DNA from: DATGUN01 sp035301285
GTDB taxonomy: Bacteria; Bacillota; Bacilli; Bacillales; Amphibacillaceae
DNA: 64,000 bases
Assembly: GCA_035301285.1 (NCBI GenBank)
Contig: DATGUN010000007.1
Coordinates: 222,894-286,893, forward strand
Direction: 5' to 3'
Shown: positions 48,584 to 59,161 of the stretch, piece by piece
Position numbering within the stretch: the stretch's first letter is position 1
Layout: every line of letters begins with the position of its first letter
Program-made: the position numbers and the translations under genes
Notes under the pieces: model-generated
The model's database searches: none
Seen by the model: the letters and a program-made list of their open reading frames with translations, nothing else
Told to the model about the DNA's origin: nothing

Positions 48584-51500
48584 TTACGCATTGACTAATG
48601 CGTCTGTAGCTTCTAATTTGACTGATACAAATCTTGATACACCTGATTCTGCCATGGTCACACCATACAGCACATCCGCTTCCTCCATTGTACCTTTTCG
48701 GTGTGTAATAACGATAAACTGTGTATTTTTGCTGTGTAGTTTAACGTATTGTGCAAATCGACTCACATTGGCCTCATCGAGAGCAGCTTCCACTTCATCA
48801 AGCACACAAAATGGCACTGGTCGCACGCGTAATATAGCAAATAATAAAGCAATGGCGGTTAAAGCCCGTTCACCTCCAGATAATAAGCCTAAGTGTTGAA
48901 GTTTTTTGCCTGGTGGTTGTGCAATGATATCAATGCCCGTATCTAGCATATTGCTTGGATCTGTTAAATTTAATTCCGCTTTTCCACCGCCAAATAACGC
49001 CTTAAATACAATCGTAAATTCTTTGCTGATATGAGCAAATGTCTCCGAAAAGTTTTTATTCATAACAGCGTCCATTTCAGCAATGACATCATATAATGTC
49101 TGTTTGGCTTCAACCAAATCTGTTTGCTGCTCAGTAAGAAATGTATAACGCTCTGATAATCTTTCAAACTCATCTATCGCCCCTATGTTAACTGTCCCAA
49201 GTTCCTGTATCGATTGTTTTAGACGATTCACCTGTTTATTAGTCGTTTCGACATCATCTGTTTTGCCAAATGTGTCGCGTGCTTTCTCAAATGTGATTGT
49301 GTAATCCGTTTGTAATTGAGATAATTTATTTTCTAAATCAACATCCAGGCGGTTTGCTTTAACTTCTTTTTCCTGAATTTTTTTAAGAAATATGTCATGC
49401 TGCTTCGTTACTTCTTTTATTTCTCTCGTCTTATCTTCCATCATTTGTGTTTTGTTTAAACGTTCTGAACGATTTGTTTGAATCTGTTCTGTCACGGATT
49501 GCTTTTCAGCTGTCTTTTCCTGAATAAGCTGGTCCATTTCCGCTGCAGTTTCTTCCGTTTGTTGAATTGAAAGCAATTCAACCAATTCGGTTTGTTGTCT
49601 ATCGTATTGTTTACGTGCCTCATCTAATTGTTGTTTAAGTTCATTGGTCTTATCCTGTTGATTCCGAATCCGTTCTTCCTGTTCTGCCAGTTTCACTTGG
49701 AATTGGTGCAATGTATTTTGCACCGCCGATTTTTCACTCTCGAAGTTCGTTTCTTGCTCTGTCAATTGGTCAATTTCACTTTGAATGGTTGCTAATTGTT
49801 GCTTAATATCCGTCAATGTAGCATTAATTTCAGTCTTTTGAGCTTTCAGTTCATCTTCATCTTTGGCTTGTTGTTCATTATTTTGCTTTTGACTATGCAG
49901 TTGATCATTTATGGAGTCTAATGAGAGTTCAGCCTGTTTATAACGATGCCTTATCTCATTTAGAGATGCTTGATTGTTTGAGAGAGACTGTTCAGATTCC
50001 TCAAGTTTTGTCTCCATTGATTGTATGTGCTGTTTATCATGATCGACACGTGTTTTGAGTTGACGTGCTTTCTCTTCGTATGTTTGCAACTTCTTCGTCA
50101 TATCTTGTAAATCTTGTTCACGTGTAAATAAAGATTGCTTCTTATTTTTCTTTGCCCCACCAGACATTGAACCACCAGGGTTGACGACATCACCGTCTAA
50201 CGTTACAACACGATATCTGCGATTGCACAATGCTGCTATTGTGTTTGCATCTTTTAATGTTTTGGCTATGATGACATTCCCCATTAGATATTGCACAATT
50301 TGTTCGTATTGAGGTTCATTCTGAATGAGTTCAGCTGCTACACCGATAAATCCATCATGTCCTTTAACTTTAGCCTGCATATCGGTTGTAATAAATCTTG
50401 GTTTCATTGATGACATCGGTAAAAAAGTTGCCCGTCCATTATGTGTTTGTTTGAGCCAGTTAATCGCTTTTCGGGCTGCTTGTTCATCATCCACAACGAC
50501 ATGCTGAGCTTGACCACCAAGAACAGTTTCAATTGCCGTGACAAACTGTTGTGGCACATCGATCAATTCGATGATTGCCCCATGAATTTGTTGTAATTTT
50601 TCTTGTTCACGTGCTTTAAGGACAGATTTAACCCCATGAAAAAAACCTTGAAAATCTTCTTTCATTTCTTCAAGCATATCTTTTCGTGACGTTAATTGAG
50701 CAATCATCTGTTGACCTTTTGACAAATTACGTTGAGCCGCATCTAAACGGTCACGTTCTGTTGTGAGGTCACTTTTAAGATTCTGGATGGATTGCTCGAG
50801 CTTGTGTTGGGCTTCCTCTTGTTGTTTAAGATCTGCATGGTATTCTTTTTTCTGATTACTTAACGCATCCCGCTCTACTAATAAGTTTTCTGTTTTCTTT
50901 TCTTGTTGCTGCTTGGTACCGTGCATTTTCTGCAATTGTTGGTCAATCGCTTGCTTTTCATTTCTCTTAACAGCTTGTTTGTTAAGGTATTCGATATATT
51001 CAGCCTTTTGCTCTTCTATTAGATTTGTAATGTCATCTACTTTGACTGTCAGCTTGCTTTCAAGTTGGTCTATCTCACTTTTCATCTTTTGACGATTTTC
51101 CTTAAGTTTCTTCAGGTGATCGCTTTCTTCCGTGAGTTCTGTTGTTAGTCGTTCTGTCTGTTGTTTGGTTGCTTCTTTTTGTGATTCGATTTTTTCCTTG
51201 TTTTCGGAAAAATGCTTCAGCCGTTCATGTAGAACGCGTTTTTTACCTTCACAGTGCTCGACTTCCTGTGTGATGGCAACGAGTTTAGATTGCAATGCTT
51301 CAATTTTATCATCCATTGCCTGAATACTTTGCCGATCAGACTCTATGGTCGCCTCTTGTTTTTGAATGGTTGTTTTCATTTCAATTTCAGTTGCTTGTTC
51401 TACCTCTAATTCATGCAAAATCGTTTCCCATTCAGTATGAAGTTGTTCAATTTCCGTTACAAGTAGGCTGACCTCTTGGTGTTTTAAGTCTGTGCTCAAT

Positions 51501-52150
51501 TTTTGGTACGTTTTTGCTGTTTCCGCTTGTTCTTGCAGAGGATTTATTTGCTGTTCAATCTCATAGATAATATCTTCAATGCGATTCAAGTTGTCTTCTG
51601 TTTCGGATAATTTGAATTCAGCTTTTTTCTTTCTTTGCTTATATTTAAGAACACCAGCAGCCTCTTCAAAAATAACCCGACGCTCCTCAGCTCGAGAACT
51701 TAAAATTTCTTCGACTTTTCCTTGGCTAATAATCGAAAAAGCCTCACGCCCCAACCCTGAATCCATAAATAAATCAATGATATCTTTTAAACGACACGTT
51801 TGTTTATTAATATAAAATTCACTTTCACCTGAACGGTACACGCGTCTTGTCACACTCACCTCTTCATAATTAAGTGGTAATGTGTGACTTTCATTATCAA
51901 GCACTAATGTAACCTCAGCGAAGTTTAAAGGTTTTCGTGTGTCGCTGCCTTGAAAGATAATGTCTTCCATTTTGGCACCACGTAAAGATTTAATCGATTG
52001 CTCACCAAGTACCCAGCGGATGGCATCAGTTATGTTGCTTTTACCACTTCCATTTGGTCCAACAACTGCCGTTACACCAGGTACAAAATCCACATTAATC
52101 CGTTCTGCAAACGACTTAAATCCAACACTTTCCAAACGTTTCAAATACAT
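48584..52150 (-). CDS. smc: Chromosome partition protein SMC
   Basis: SMC is the DNA-entrapping ATPase that, with ScpA and ScpB, organises and segregates the chromosome. The 1188-residue protein has the N-terminal head with Walker A GPNGSGKSNITDA (near 31-40), two long coiled coils (about 165-500 and 680-1020), a hinge (about 505-665) and the C-terminal head with LLSGGERALTAIALLFAI (near 1088) and Walker B FCVLDEVEAALDE. The ATG at 52150 follows AGGAG; seven upstream codons run through that site. It lies between rnc and ftsY. Confidence 0.98.
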   Translation of the reverse strand: MYLKRLESVGFKSFAERINVDFVPGVTAVVGPNGSGKSNITDAIRWVLGEQSIKSLRGAKMEDIIFQGSDTRKPLNFAEVTLVLDNESHTLPLNYEEVSVTRRVYRSGESEFYINKQTCRLKDIIDLFMDSGLGREAFSIISQGKVEEILSSRAEERRVIFEEAAGVLKYKQRKKKAEFKLSETEDNLNRIEDIIYEIEQQINPLQEQAETAKTYQKLSTDLKHQEVSLLVTEIEQLHTEWETILHELEVEQATEIEMKTTIQKQEATIESDRQSIQAMDDKIEALQSKLVAITQEVEHCEGKKRVLHERLKHFSENKEKIESQKEATKQQTERLTTELTEESDHLKKLKENRQKMKSEIDQLESKLTVKVDDITNLIEEQKAEYIEYLNKQAVKRNEKQAIDQQLQKMHGTKQQQEKKTENLLVERDALSNQKKEYHADLKQQEEAQHKLEQSIQNLKSDLTTERDRLDAAQRNLSKGQQMIAQLTSRKDMLEEMKEDFQGFFHGVKSVLKAREQEKLQQIHGAIIELIDVPQQFVTAIETVLGGQAQHVVVDDEQAARKAINWLKQTHNGRATFLPMSSMKPRFITTDMQAKVKGHDGFIGVAAELIQNEPQYEQIVQYLMGNVIIAKTLKDANTIAALCNRRYRVVTLDGDVVNPGGSMSGGAKKNKKQSLFTREQDLQDMTKKLQTYEEKARQLKTRVDHDKQHIQSMETKLEESEQSLSNNQASLNEIRHRYKQAELSLDSINDQLHSQKQNNEQQAKDEDELKAQKTEINATLTDIKQQLATIQSEIDQLTEQETNFESEKSAVQNTLHQFQVKLAEQEERIRNQQDKTNELKQQLDEARKQYDRQQTELVELLSIQQTEETAAEMDQLIQEKTAEKQSVTEQIQTNRSERLNKTQMMEDKTREIKEVTKQHDIFLKKIQEKEVKANRLDVDLENKLSQLQTDYTITFEKARDTFGKTDDVETTNKQVNRLKQSIQELGTVNIGAIDEFERLSERYTFLTEQQTDLVEAKQTLYDVIAEMDAVMNKNFSETFAHISKEFTIVFKALFGGGKAELNLTDPSNMLDTGIDIIAQPPGKKLQHLGLLSGGERALTAIALLFAILRVRPVPFCVLDEVEAALDEANVSRFAQYVKLHSKNTQFIVITHRKGTMEEADVLYGVTMAESGVSRFVSVKLEATDALVNA

Positions 52151-52324
52151 AGTACATTCTCCTATTTCCATGAGCTTCAGTACGAACGTTTTATCTTTAT
52201 AATTTTATCACAAACTGTACGACAATAGAAGCAGCCTTGGCATGTGTGTGTCACAAAATAGAACAGTATCTTCGGTTTGCCTCACGTCAATTAAAAAGTA
52301 TACCTATTTTTAAGTTATCCTTTT

Positions 52325-52375
52325 AATAATAAGAAAATTGAGTAATGGATGTAACTTCCACTTACTCAATTTTCT
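52325..52375 (-). terminator. Terminator between rnc and smc
   Basis: AGAAAATTGAGTAA (52332-52345) is the exact complement of TTACTCAATTTTCT (52362-52375), and the stem extends inward with G-U pairs to about 20 bp. Downstream U content on the minus strand is moderate. Confidence 0.8.
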
Positions 52376-52385
52376 TAGTGAAGCA

Positions 52386-53078
52386 TCATGATAAGCTTGG
52401 CAATATTCGATCTAAAGCACGTTTGGCTGCTCTTTGTTCTGCTTCTTTTTTTGTTCGACCGGCTTCCCCCTGATATGTGTCATTATTAATCTTCACTTCG
52501 GCAATAAAGGCCTTGTTATGTGAAGGGCCAACGTCTGAAATAATCTGATAGGAAATAGATGCGTTTTTAGATTGTTGAACCGCTTCTTGTAATTGGCTTT
52601 TATAATCGACCTCACCTAAAAAATCTACGATTGAAATTTTAGGAAAGATATGTGTTTCTAAAAAGCGTAAGGTTCCATCAAATCCCTGATCAAGAAATAA
52701 AGCACCTAAGAAAGATTCGAAAACATCCGCTAACAACGCCGGCCGTTCTCTGCCACCAGTTTGTTCTTCGCCTTTACCTAACAATAAATAGTGTCCAAAC
52801 TCCAAAGACTTTGCAAAGTTTACTAATGATGCCTCACAAACGATTGCAGCCCGTAATTTTGTCATCTCACCTTCTGCTAAGTCTTTTCGTTGATTGTACA
52901 AATAATCGGATACAGCTAGCTCTAAAACAGCATCTCCCAAGAACTCTAGTCTTTCATTATCCGATACATGGCTTCCCTGGTGTTCATTTACATAAGATGA
53001 ATGTGTAAATGCCTGTCTCAACAAAGAATGATTCGTAAATGAAAGTTTAAGTTGTTTTTCGAGTTCTGAAATATTCAT
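52386..53078 (-). CDS. rnc: Ribonuclease III
   Basis: RNase III cuts double-stranded RNA in rRNA precursors, scRNA and some mRNAs. The 230-residue protein has the catalytic signature NERLEFLGDAVLELAVSDYL, the second acidic site in ADVFESFLGALFLDQG, and a C-terminal double-stranded RNA-binding domain (DYKSQLQEAVQQS to AEQRAAKRAL). A perfect 12-bp hairpin lies 29 bases upstream of its ATG in the acpP-rnc gap. Confidence 0.97.
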   Translation of the reverse strand: MNISELEKQLKLSFTNHSLLRQAFTHSSYVNEHQGSHVSDNERLEFLGDAVLELAVSDYLYNQRKDLAEGEMTKLRAAIVCEASLVNFAKSLEFGHYLLLGKGEEQTGGRERPALLADVFESFLGALFLDQGFDGTLRFLETHIFPKISIVDFLGEVDYKSQLQEAVQQSKNASISYQIISDVGPSHNKAFIAEVKINNDTYQGEAGRTKKEAEQRAAKRALDRILPSLS

Positions 53079-53106
53079 TCCTTGTCACCTCGGCGTGATT
53101 ATTGAT

Positions 53107-53133
53107 GAAAGTCTCGCAGTGTGCGAGACTTTC
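53107..53133 (-). repeat. Perfect 12-bp hairpin in the rnc leader
   Basis: GAAAGTCTCGCA (53107-53118) and TGCGAGACTTTC (53122-53133) are exact complements with a 3-base loop. No U tract follows. It could cause attenuation, be an RNase III target, or belong to the same repeat class as 13891-13925. Confidence 0.6.
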
Positions 53134-53189
53134 GATACATTTTCTTTAATGATTGAGAGAAAAATGATTTATAAGTAAAGCCGTTGATT

Positions 53190-53423
53190 TTACTGTAAAT
53201 CATTTATGTAATCTACAGCATCACCCACAGTACTAATCTTTTCCGCTTCTTCATCAGCAATTTCCATATCAAATTCATCTTCAAGCTCCATAACAAGCTC
53301 AACAACATCTAATGAATCAGCATCTAGATCATCTGCAAATGAAGCTTCTAGTGTAACTTGTGACTCATCTACGTCTAGTTGTTCAACGATAATAGTTTTA
53401 ACGCGATCAAATACGTCTGACAT
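53190..53423 (-). CDS. acpP: Acyl carrier protein
   Basis: ACP carries growing fatty acids on a 4'-phosphopantetheine arm attached to Ser37 in the motif [18 protein letters not shown]. The 77-residue protein is acidic, as is normal. It starts 80 bp after fabG in the plsX-fabD-fabG-acpP cluster. A good GGGGGTGACAGG ribosome site precedes the ATG. The cluster is expected to respond to FapR and malonyl-CoA. Confidence 0.98.
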   Translation of the reverse strand: MSDVFDRVKTIIVEQLDVDESQVTLEASFADDLDADSLDVVELVMELEDEFDMEIADEEAEKISTVGDAVDYINDLQ

Positions 53424-53503
53424 ATCCTGTCACCCCCTTTCAAAGTGCCATTTGCTAAATTAATCATGTTTAACATCACAGCATGTTCTCTGTTTAATTT
53501 ATA

Positions 53504-54244
53504 CTACATTACCATGCCACCGTCAATATGAATTGTTTGTCCAGTTATATATTTAGCGTCATCTGATGCTAAAAAGCGCACAACATTTGCTACATCTTCG
53601 GGTTGACCCAAACGTGCTAATGGAATGAGTTTCAAAATTGCTTCTTTTTGTTCATCGTTTAAAGCGTCTGTCATATCTGTTGATATAAATCCTGGTGCAA
53701 CAGCATTGACGAGTATGTTTCGAGAGGCAAACTCCTGGGCAACGGATTTAGTCATACCAATGACACCCGCCTTAGCCGCAACATAATTCGCTTGACCTGG
53801 ATTTCCACTAACGCCTACAATCGAAGCAACATTAATAATACGGCCACTCTTTTGGCGCATCATTTGCCGAGCAACGGTTTTCATGCATAAAAAGGCACCT
53901 TTTAAGTTTGTATCTATAACTTGGTCAAATTCTGCCTCTTTCATGCGCATGAGAAGGTTGTCCTTCGTAATACCAGCATTATTAACAAGAATATCTAAGC
54001 TGCCAAAGGTTTTTATAACTGTTTTTACCATGTCTTTGACTTGGGATTCATCAGATACGTCTGCTTGAACTTTAAAAGCATTGACACCCATTTTTTTTAG
54101 CTCATCAACCACTTCCTGGGCCTTCGCTTCATTGCCAGCGAAGTTTACGGCTATATGAACACCTTTAGATCCGAGTTCTAGTGCGATTGCCTTGCCAATC
54201 CCACGCGAAGCACCAGTAACTAAAGCATTTTTACCCTTTAACAT
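53504..54244 (-). CDS. fabG: 3-oxoacyl-ACP reductase
   Basis: FabG reduces 3-oxoacyl-ACP with NADPH in each elongation cycle of fatty-acid synthesis. The 246-residue short-chain dehydrogenase has [18 protein letters not shown] in [13 protein letters not shown], the catalytic serine in [10 protein letters not shown] and YVAAKAGV (Tyr-x3-Lys). Two ATGs are adjacent; the second (54244) has better spacing to AAGGAGG and matches the usual start [11 protein letters not shown]. It overlaps the fabD stop codon. Confidence 0.97.
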   Translation of the reverse strand: MLKGKNALVTGASRGIGKAIALELGSKGVHIAVNFAGNEAKAQEVVDELKKMGVNAFKVQADVSDESQVKDMVKTVIKTFGSLDILVNNAGITKDNLLMRMKEAEFDQVIDTNLKGAFLCMKTVARQMMRQKSGRIINVASIVGVSGNPGQANYVAAKAGVIGMTKSVAQEFASRNILVNAVAPGFISTDMTDALNDEQKEAILKLIPLARLGQPEDVANVVRFLASDDAKYITGQTIHIDGGMVM

Positions 54245-55185
54245 CATACATCCTCCTTATACCAATTTAAAAACTTATTCAATGATGCTTGATCTTGTAT
54301 GGAGAAAGTTTTAATTTTCCGATCAATTTTGCGTACTAAACCTGATAGTACCTTACCATTTCCCACTTCTACAAAAGCGTCAGCATCAAGTTCTTTCATA
54401 TGACGAATGGAGCTTTCAAATTGAACAGGTGAAAACAGCTGTTCAACAAGTAACGATTGGATCTGGTTAGGATCTGTAACCGGTTGCGCTGTGACATTCG
54501 CATAAACTGGAATGTCTGCGCTTTGGAAATTGACCTTACTTAGGGAATCTGAAAATTCCTCGCTTGCTTTCTTCATCAAACGTGAATGAAATGGACCACT
54601 GACATTAAGGTGAATCACACGTCTGGCACCTGCATCTAACAAGATTGGTTCAACAGACTCTAAACCTTTTTGTGTACCAGATATGACAATTTGGCCTGGG
54701 CAATTTATGTTTGCCATATCCACAATTTCATTTTCAGGTCGTTTTTCTAAACATGCTGTAATTTCTTCTTCTGTTAGTCCTAGGACAGCAGCCATTGCCC
54801 CTTGACCTTTCGGAAATGCATCTTCCATTAATTTACCACGTGTCGCCACCAAAGGTAAAGCAGCATCTAACGTGAGGACACCAGCCGCAACAAGTGCACT
54901 ATACTCCCCTAAACTATGCCCAATCGTTGCAATTGGTTGAACGCCTTCCTTCTCAAGGATATGGCTCGTTGCAATACTTGATAACAATAAAGCTGGTTGA
55001 GCATTTTCTGTCGCCGTTAATTGCTCATCCGGGCCATTAAACATCAAATCCATGATATTTTTATTCAGTACATTATTTGCCCGTTCATATAATGTTTGGA
55101 TTTCCGGATATGTATCATATATATTTCTTCCCATGCCAATAGCCTGAGAACCTTGGCCAGGAAACATAAAAATCACACGTTTCAT
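54244..55185 (-). CDS. fabD: Malonyl-CoA:ACP transacylase
   Basis: FabD transfers malonyl groups from CoA to ACP. The 313-residue protein begins [15 protein letters not shown] and has the nucleophilic serine in [17 protein letters not shown], an arginine in [18 protein letters not shown] and the histidine-containing GPFHS motif. Its ATG overlaps the plsX stop region by 4 bases, and its stop overlaps fabG, so the three are translated from one message. Confidence 0.98.
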   Translation of the reverse strand: MKRVIFMFPGQGSQAIGMGRNIYDTYPEIQTLYERANNVLNKNIMDLMFNGPDEQLTATENAQPALLLSSIATSHILEKEGVQPIATIGHSLGEYSALVAAGVLTLDAALPLVATRGKLMEDAFPKGQGAMAAVLGLTEEEITACLEKRPENEIVDMANINCPGQIVISGTQKGLESVEPILLDAGARRVIHLNVSGPFHSRLMKKASEEFSDSLSKVNFQSADIPVYANVTAQPVTDPNQIQSLLVEQLFSPVQFESSIRHMKELDADAFVEVGNGKVLSGLVRKIDRKIKTFSIQDQASLNKFLNWYKEDV

Positions 55186-56186
55186 TCTTTATCCTCCTTT
55201 TGTTTCATTGCTGCTACTTTATTTTCTATTGTTTCAGTGACGTTGTACTCTATCATATGTGTTGTTTGTCGGATGGCATTATAAATAGCCCGGCGATTTG
55301 ATGAGCCATGTGCTTTAATCACTGGTGCGGCAAGTCCAAATAAACCAGCACCACCATACTCTGAATAATCCAGTTGCGCATTTAAGGCTTTTAAATCACC
55401 TTTGACAAGACCTGCTGCTAATTTCGTTTTAAATGAGGACATAAATGTCTCTTTTAACAATTTAAATACCATCATGGCCGTGCCTTCAATTGTTTTCAGA
55501 GCAACATTACCACTAAAACCATCGGTAACTACGACATCGGCAACACCATCAAGTAAGTCACGTGCCTCCACATTACCAATGAAATTTAAATTTTGTTCCT
55601 GTAACGCTGTGAATGTTTTTTTGGTTAGATCATTGCCTTTACCATCTTCTGTTCCAACATTTAATAAGCCAATGCGCGGTTTCTCGATCGCACGTACCTT
55701 TTCAGCATAGATGGAGCCCATAATTGCATATTGCACAAGATGTGATGGTGCCGCATCCACATTCGCACCAACATCTAAAAAAACAAAACCTTTCCCATCG
55801 ACTGTTGGCAGTGTTGGGCTAAGCGCTGGTCGTGAAATTCCAGGTATGCGTCCGACTACAAATAAACCGGCACTCATCAAAGCACCTGTATTTCCAGCCG
55901 AAATGCACGCATCAGCTCGACCTTCCTTAACTTCATTCGCCATTAAAACAAGTGAAGCATTTTTTTTGCGACGTACAGCCCGAACAGGTTCGTCCTCTCC
56001 GGTAATGACTTCTTCAGTATGTATAATGGAGATGTTGTCTGTCGGTGTGAGATGTTCCTGTATCATTTGCTCATTACCGATTAATGTAATCTGTAAATTT
56101 TTCATTTTAGTGACGGCGTCTAACGCACCTAACACGATTTCTTTTGGTGCATGATCACCGCCCATAGCATCAATTGCTATTTTCAT
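55182..56186 (-). CDS. plsX: Acyl-ACP:phosphate acyltransferase PlsX
   Basis: PlsX makes acyl-phosphate from acyl-ACP, the donor used by PlsY to start phospholipid synthesis. The 334-residue protein begins [18 protein letters not shown], with [27 protein letters not shown] and [12 protein letters not shown], all family motifs. Its start lies within the last 17 bases of fapR, so fapR-plsX-fabD-fabG-acpP forms a tightly packed operon. Confidence 0.98.
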   Translation of the reverse strand: MKIAIDAMGGDHAPKEIVLGALDAVTKMKNLQITLIGNEQMIQEHLTPTDNISIIHTEEVITGEDEPVRAVRRKKNASLVLMANEVKEGRADACISAGNTGALMSAGLFVVGRIPGISRPALSPTLPTVDGKGFVFLDVGANVDAAPSHLVQYAIMGSIYAEKVRAIEKPRIGLLNVGTEDGKGNDLTKKTFTALQEQNLNFIGNVEARDLLDGVADVVVTDGFSGNVALKTIEGTAMMVFKLLKETFMSSFKTKLAAGLVKGDLKALNAQLDYSEYGGAGLFGLAAPVIKAHGSSNRRAIYNAIRQTTHMIEYNVTETIENKVAAMKQKEDKE

Positions 56187-56763
56187 GAGACTTACCTCCT
56201 TTATGTTCTGTTGAACGATACATATAAAATAAACCAGTAAAAACGACCTCCTGGTTTACATAACTATCCACTTGCACAATCGTTAAGCCTTTATTATTTT
56301 GGCCTTTTACAGTGGCCTTGGCAATCACCCGTTCAGATTCCTTAACTTGTCGTGTAAATTTAATTTCTGATTTCGTTGTTAATGCCAATTCATCATTGAT
56401 CACAGCTACAGCTAATGAATTTGCTTGGGCGAATAAATGGTGACCACGCGCTATTTTATTTCGTGAAAAAACATGTTCTGGACCTACTTCTAGCATTGAA
56501 ATCGCTCGTTTATCAAGTTCTAGATCAATAATTTCGCCAATCACTTCATCAATTGGTAACGACTTCACCGTCTCATTCCATTGACTTGTCGCAACAGATT
56601 TAATACGTTCTCTAAGCTCCGGAATGGCAAGCTCCATTCGATCTAGGCGAATGGTCTGAATACTGACGGAAAATTGTTTCGCTAAGACCTCATCTGTAAT
56701 GAAAGGTGTCGCTTCAATTGTCTGTTTTAACATGTGTTGACGATTTTGTTTTGATAGTCTCAT
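56170..56763 (-). CDS. fapR: Fatty-acid and phospholipid biosynthesis repressor FapR
   Basis: FapR represses fatty-acid and phospholipid genes and is released by malonyl-CoA. The 197-residue protein has an N-terminal helix-turn-helix ([24 protein letters not shown]) and a hotdog-fold effector domain with [21 protein letters not shown] and [18 protein letters not shown] use the ATG at 56763 ([11 protein letters not shown]), after GGGCGGTG. A FapR operator lies just upstream within its own promoter region, so it is autoregulated. Confidence 0.97.
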   Translation of the reverse strand: MRLSKQNRQHMLKQTIEATPFITDEVLAKQFSVSIQTIRLDRMELAIPELRERIKSVATSQWNETVKSLPIDEVIGEIIDLELDKRAISMLEVGPEHVFSRNKIARGHHLFAQANSLAVAVINDELALTTKSEIKFTRQVKESERVIAKATVKGQNNKGLTIVQVDSYVNQEVVFTGLFYMYRSTEHKGGKSHENSN

Positions 56764-56795
56764 TTGTGCACCGCCCAAAATAATCATGTTTAAAG

Positions 56796-56820
56796 ATTAA
56801 TACTAAGACTTGGTACTAAT
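56796..56820 (-). promoter_or_regulatory. FapR operator
   Basis: On the minus strand ATTAGTAC, 9 bases, GTATTAAT: a near-perfect inverted repeat that matches the FapR-box type known from B. subtilis (ATTAGTAC... half-sites). It starts four bases after the -10 of the fapR promoter, a position that would block transcription. Confidence 0.85.
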
Positions 56821-56823
56821 AGT

Positions 56824-56852
56824 AATATATAGGATCAGATTTAAATATGCAA
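56824..56852 (-). promoter_or_regulatory. Sigma-A promoter of fapR-plsX-fabD-fabG-acpP
   Basis: TTGCAT (56847-56852), 17 bases, TATATT (56824-56829) on the minus strand, starting 9 bases after the recG stop codon. Confidence 0.7.
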
Positions 56853-56860
56853 GAACGATA

Positions 56861-58894
56861 TTAATCTAGTTTTTCAATGTGTAACGATTCATAATCCATG
56901 TGTTCTCTTAGTAATGAAAAGTCAGCATCATCTTCTAATAAATTGTGATCAACGATCTCTTGAGCGTCACGACGGGCAACTTCTAGGGCACGATAATCAT
57001 AAATCAAATCAGCCACTTTAAAATCAGGTAAGCCACTTTGTTTTTTTCCGAAAAAGTCGCCTGCACCACGTAATTTTAAATCTTGTTCCGATAGTTCAAA
57101 GCCGTCATTTGTTTCGGTCATAATTTTCATCCGCTCACGACCAATCTCACCCTTTGGATCGGCAATTAAAATGCAGTAACTTTGCTGATCCCCTCTACCA
57201 ACGCGGCCCCTAAGCTGATGGAGCTGTGATAAGCCAAAACGTTGTGCATCATAAATTACCATGACAGTCGCATTCGGAACATTGACACCTACCTCGACAA
57301 CTGTTGTTGAAACGAGTATCTGTATATCGTTATCAGCAAATTGTGCCATCATAGCTTCTTTTTCCTCCGTTGGCAAACGACCATGCATTAATCCAACGTT
57401 CACCTCTGGTGGATAAAATTGTTGTAAATGGGTGTACAAATCAACTGCATTTTGAATATCTAATTGATCTGACTCCTCAATTAATGGGCAAATTACATAG
57501 GCTTGTGCACCTAATGCTACCTTTTTATGAATAAAATGTAGCACACGGTCAAACGTATTTTCAGTTGTCCAGTATGTTTCAATTTCTTTTCTCCCTGCTG
57601 GCATTTCATCAATGACAGAAACATCCATATCACCAAATGTTGTGATCGCTAGCGTCCGTGGGATCGGTGTTGCTGTCATAAATAACACATCTGGATGCAA
57701 GCCCTTATCACGTAGTTTACGACGTTGCTCCACACCAAAGCGATGTTGTTCATCCACAATAACAAGTCCCAAGTCTGCAAAGAAAACATCATCTTGTATT
57801 AGGGCATGTGTGCCAATAACAATATCTATGTTTTGTTGTTCCAAATCTGCTAATATTTCTTTTCGCTTCTTTCCTTTGATAGAACCAGTGAGTAAAGCGA
57901 TTTTGAGTGTATCACCAAAAAAGGCTGTCAACGATTCATAGTGCTGCTCGGCTAATATTTCTGTTGGAACCATTAAAGCACCTTGTTTGTGTGAAGTAAT
58001 AGATGCATACAAACAAATGGCAGCAACAACAGTTTTGCCTGAACCTACATCACCTTGTAATAGCCGGTTCATGCGATAGGGTGACGTCATATCTGCTAAA
58101 ACTTCCTTTAAAGCCCTGTTTTGTGCAGCTGTTAATGTAAAATCTAATTGTGCTATAAATTGATTGATTTTATCAGCATCATACAATTGCTGATTACCTG
58201 TTGTTGCCTCACGATTTTGTTTTTTTAATAGATGCATTTTTAATTGGAATAGCAAAAGTTCTTCGTATTTAAAGCGTCTGCGCGCATGTTTTAAGGCGAC
58301 TCTATTTTCGGGATCGTGAATGGTTTTAAGACATGCATTTCGTGTTGGTAACTTATAAGATTCTAAATAATCATTTGGTAAGAATTCTTCAATATGCTCT
58401 TCAGATTGACGCAATGCTTGACGTATGGTGTTTTTCAAACGGTTAATAGTAACTTTTCCTTTAACCGAATAGATGGGTTCGATGTTTCCGTCCGCATCCG
58501 CTGCCCCTTTAAAATAAGTTGCGACAGTGATTTGCAAACGGTGGGCATCCCATTTACCTGTTAATGTGAACGTGTCATCAACATCGATTTGTTTTTTCGC
58601 AAATGCGCGGTTAAACATGACTGCTTTTACGGCAACACCTTCGACCTCAATCAGAAAAGACAGTCGGGATTTTCGTCTCCCATAAAAATTAAGTATAGGT
58701 GGTTGAACAACTTTACCGATAATGGTGACATTTTCCTCATGCATGCAATCTTGCAATTTCTTAATTTCCATAAAATTATAGCGGTATGGAAAAGTGTGTA
58801 ACAAGTCGTTTATCGTATAAATGTTCATGTCAGCTAAGTCAGCGGCAAATTTTTCGCCCACACCCTTCACATGACGCACAGATTCCTCTAGCAT
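56861..58894 (-). CDS. recG: ATP-dependent DNA helicase RecG
   Basis: RecG remodels stalled replication forks and Holliday junctions. The 677-residue protein has an N-terminal wedge/OB domain, the DEAD-type helicase core with GDVGSGKTVVAA (near 281), DEQHRFGVEQR (near 381), VSTTVVEVGVNVPNATVMVI and QLRGRVGRGDQQSYC, and a C-terminal GELTG-type region. The ATG at 58894 has only a weak site (AAAGAGTG). In B. subtilis sdaAB and sdaAA lie between yloV and recG; here a terminator and an AT-rich gap of 267 bp replace them. Confidence 0.97.
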   Translation of the reverse strand: MLEESVRHVKGVGEKFAADLADMNIYTINDLLHTFPYRYNFMEIKKLQDCMHEENVTIIGKVVQPPILNFYGRRKSRLSFLIEVEGVAVKAVMFNRAFAKKQIDVDDTFTLTGKWDAHRLQITVATYFKGAADADGNIEPIYSVKGKVTINRLKNTIRQALRQSEEHIEEFLPNDYLESYKLPTRNACLKTIHDPENRVALKHARRRFKYEELLLFQLKMHLLKKQNREATTGNQQLYDADKINQFIAQLDFTLTAAQNRALKEVLADMTSPYRMNRLLQGDVGSGKTVVAAICLYASITSHKQGALMVPTEILAEQHYESLTAFFGDTLKIALLTGSIKGKKRKEILADLEQQNIDIVIGTHALIQDDVFFADLGLVIVDEQHRFGVEQRRKLRDKGLHPDVLFMTATPIPRTLAITTFGDMDVSVIDEMPAGRKEIETYWTTENTFDRVLHFIHKKVALGAQAYVICPLIEESDQLDIQNAVDLYTHLQQFYPPEVNVGLMHGRLPTEEKEAMMAQFADNDIQILVSTTVVEVGVNVPNATVMVIYDAQRFGLSQLHQLRGRVGRGDQQSYCILIADPKGEIGRERMKIMTETNDGFELSEQDLKLRGAGDFFGKKQSGLPDFKVADLIYDYRALEVARRDAQEIVDHNLLEDDADFSLLREHMDYESLHIEKLD

Positions 58895-59054
58895 CGTGAA
58901 TCACTCTTTCTTTGAAATAAATAAAACACTATTTATAATCTGTCTATATTTAGTGTATATAATATTACTTAATTTGTATATGATCGTGAAGTTTATTGTA
59001 GTTGGGGTTATATCAAAAAGTTAAGGTTTCAAACAAGAAAAGAAATCACTTTAA

Positions 59055-59108
59055 TCAAAAACAAAGACATGTCCAATGTTTACCATACATGAACATGTCT
59101 TGATTTTT
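59055..59108 (-). terminator. Terminator between fakA-like yloV and recG, probably bidirectional
   Basis: AAGACATGT (59064-59072) pairs with ACATGTCTT (59093-59101). U-rich sequence follows on the minus strand (UGUUUUUG) and a T run follows on the plus strand. The remaining sequence to recG (58919-59040) is AT-rich without a recognisable gene. Confidence 0.85.
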
Positions 59109-59161
59109 TTATTGAAACTTATCACAAATTGGATTCAAACACAGCCGCTAATTGTTTTTTA

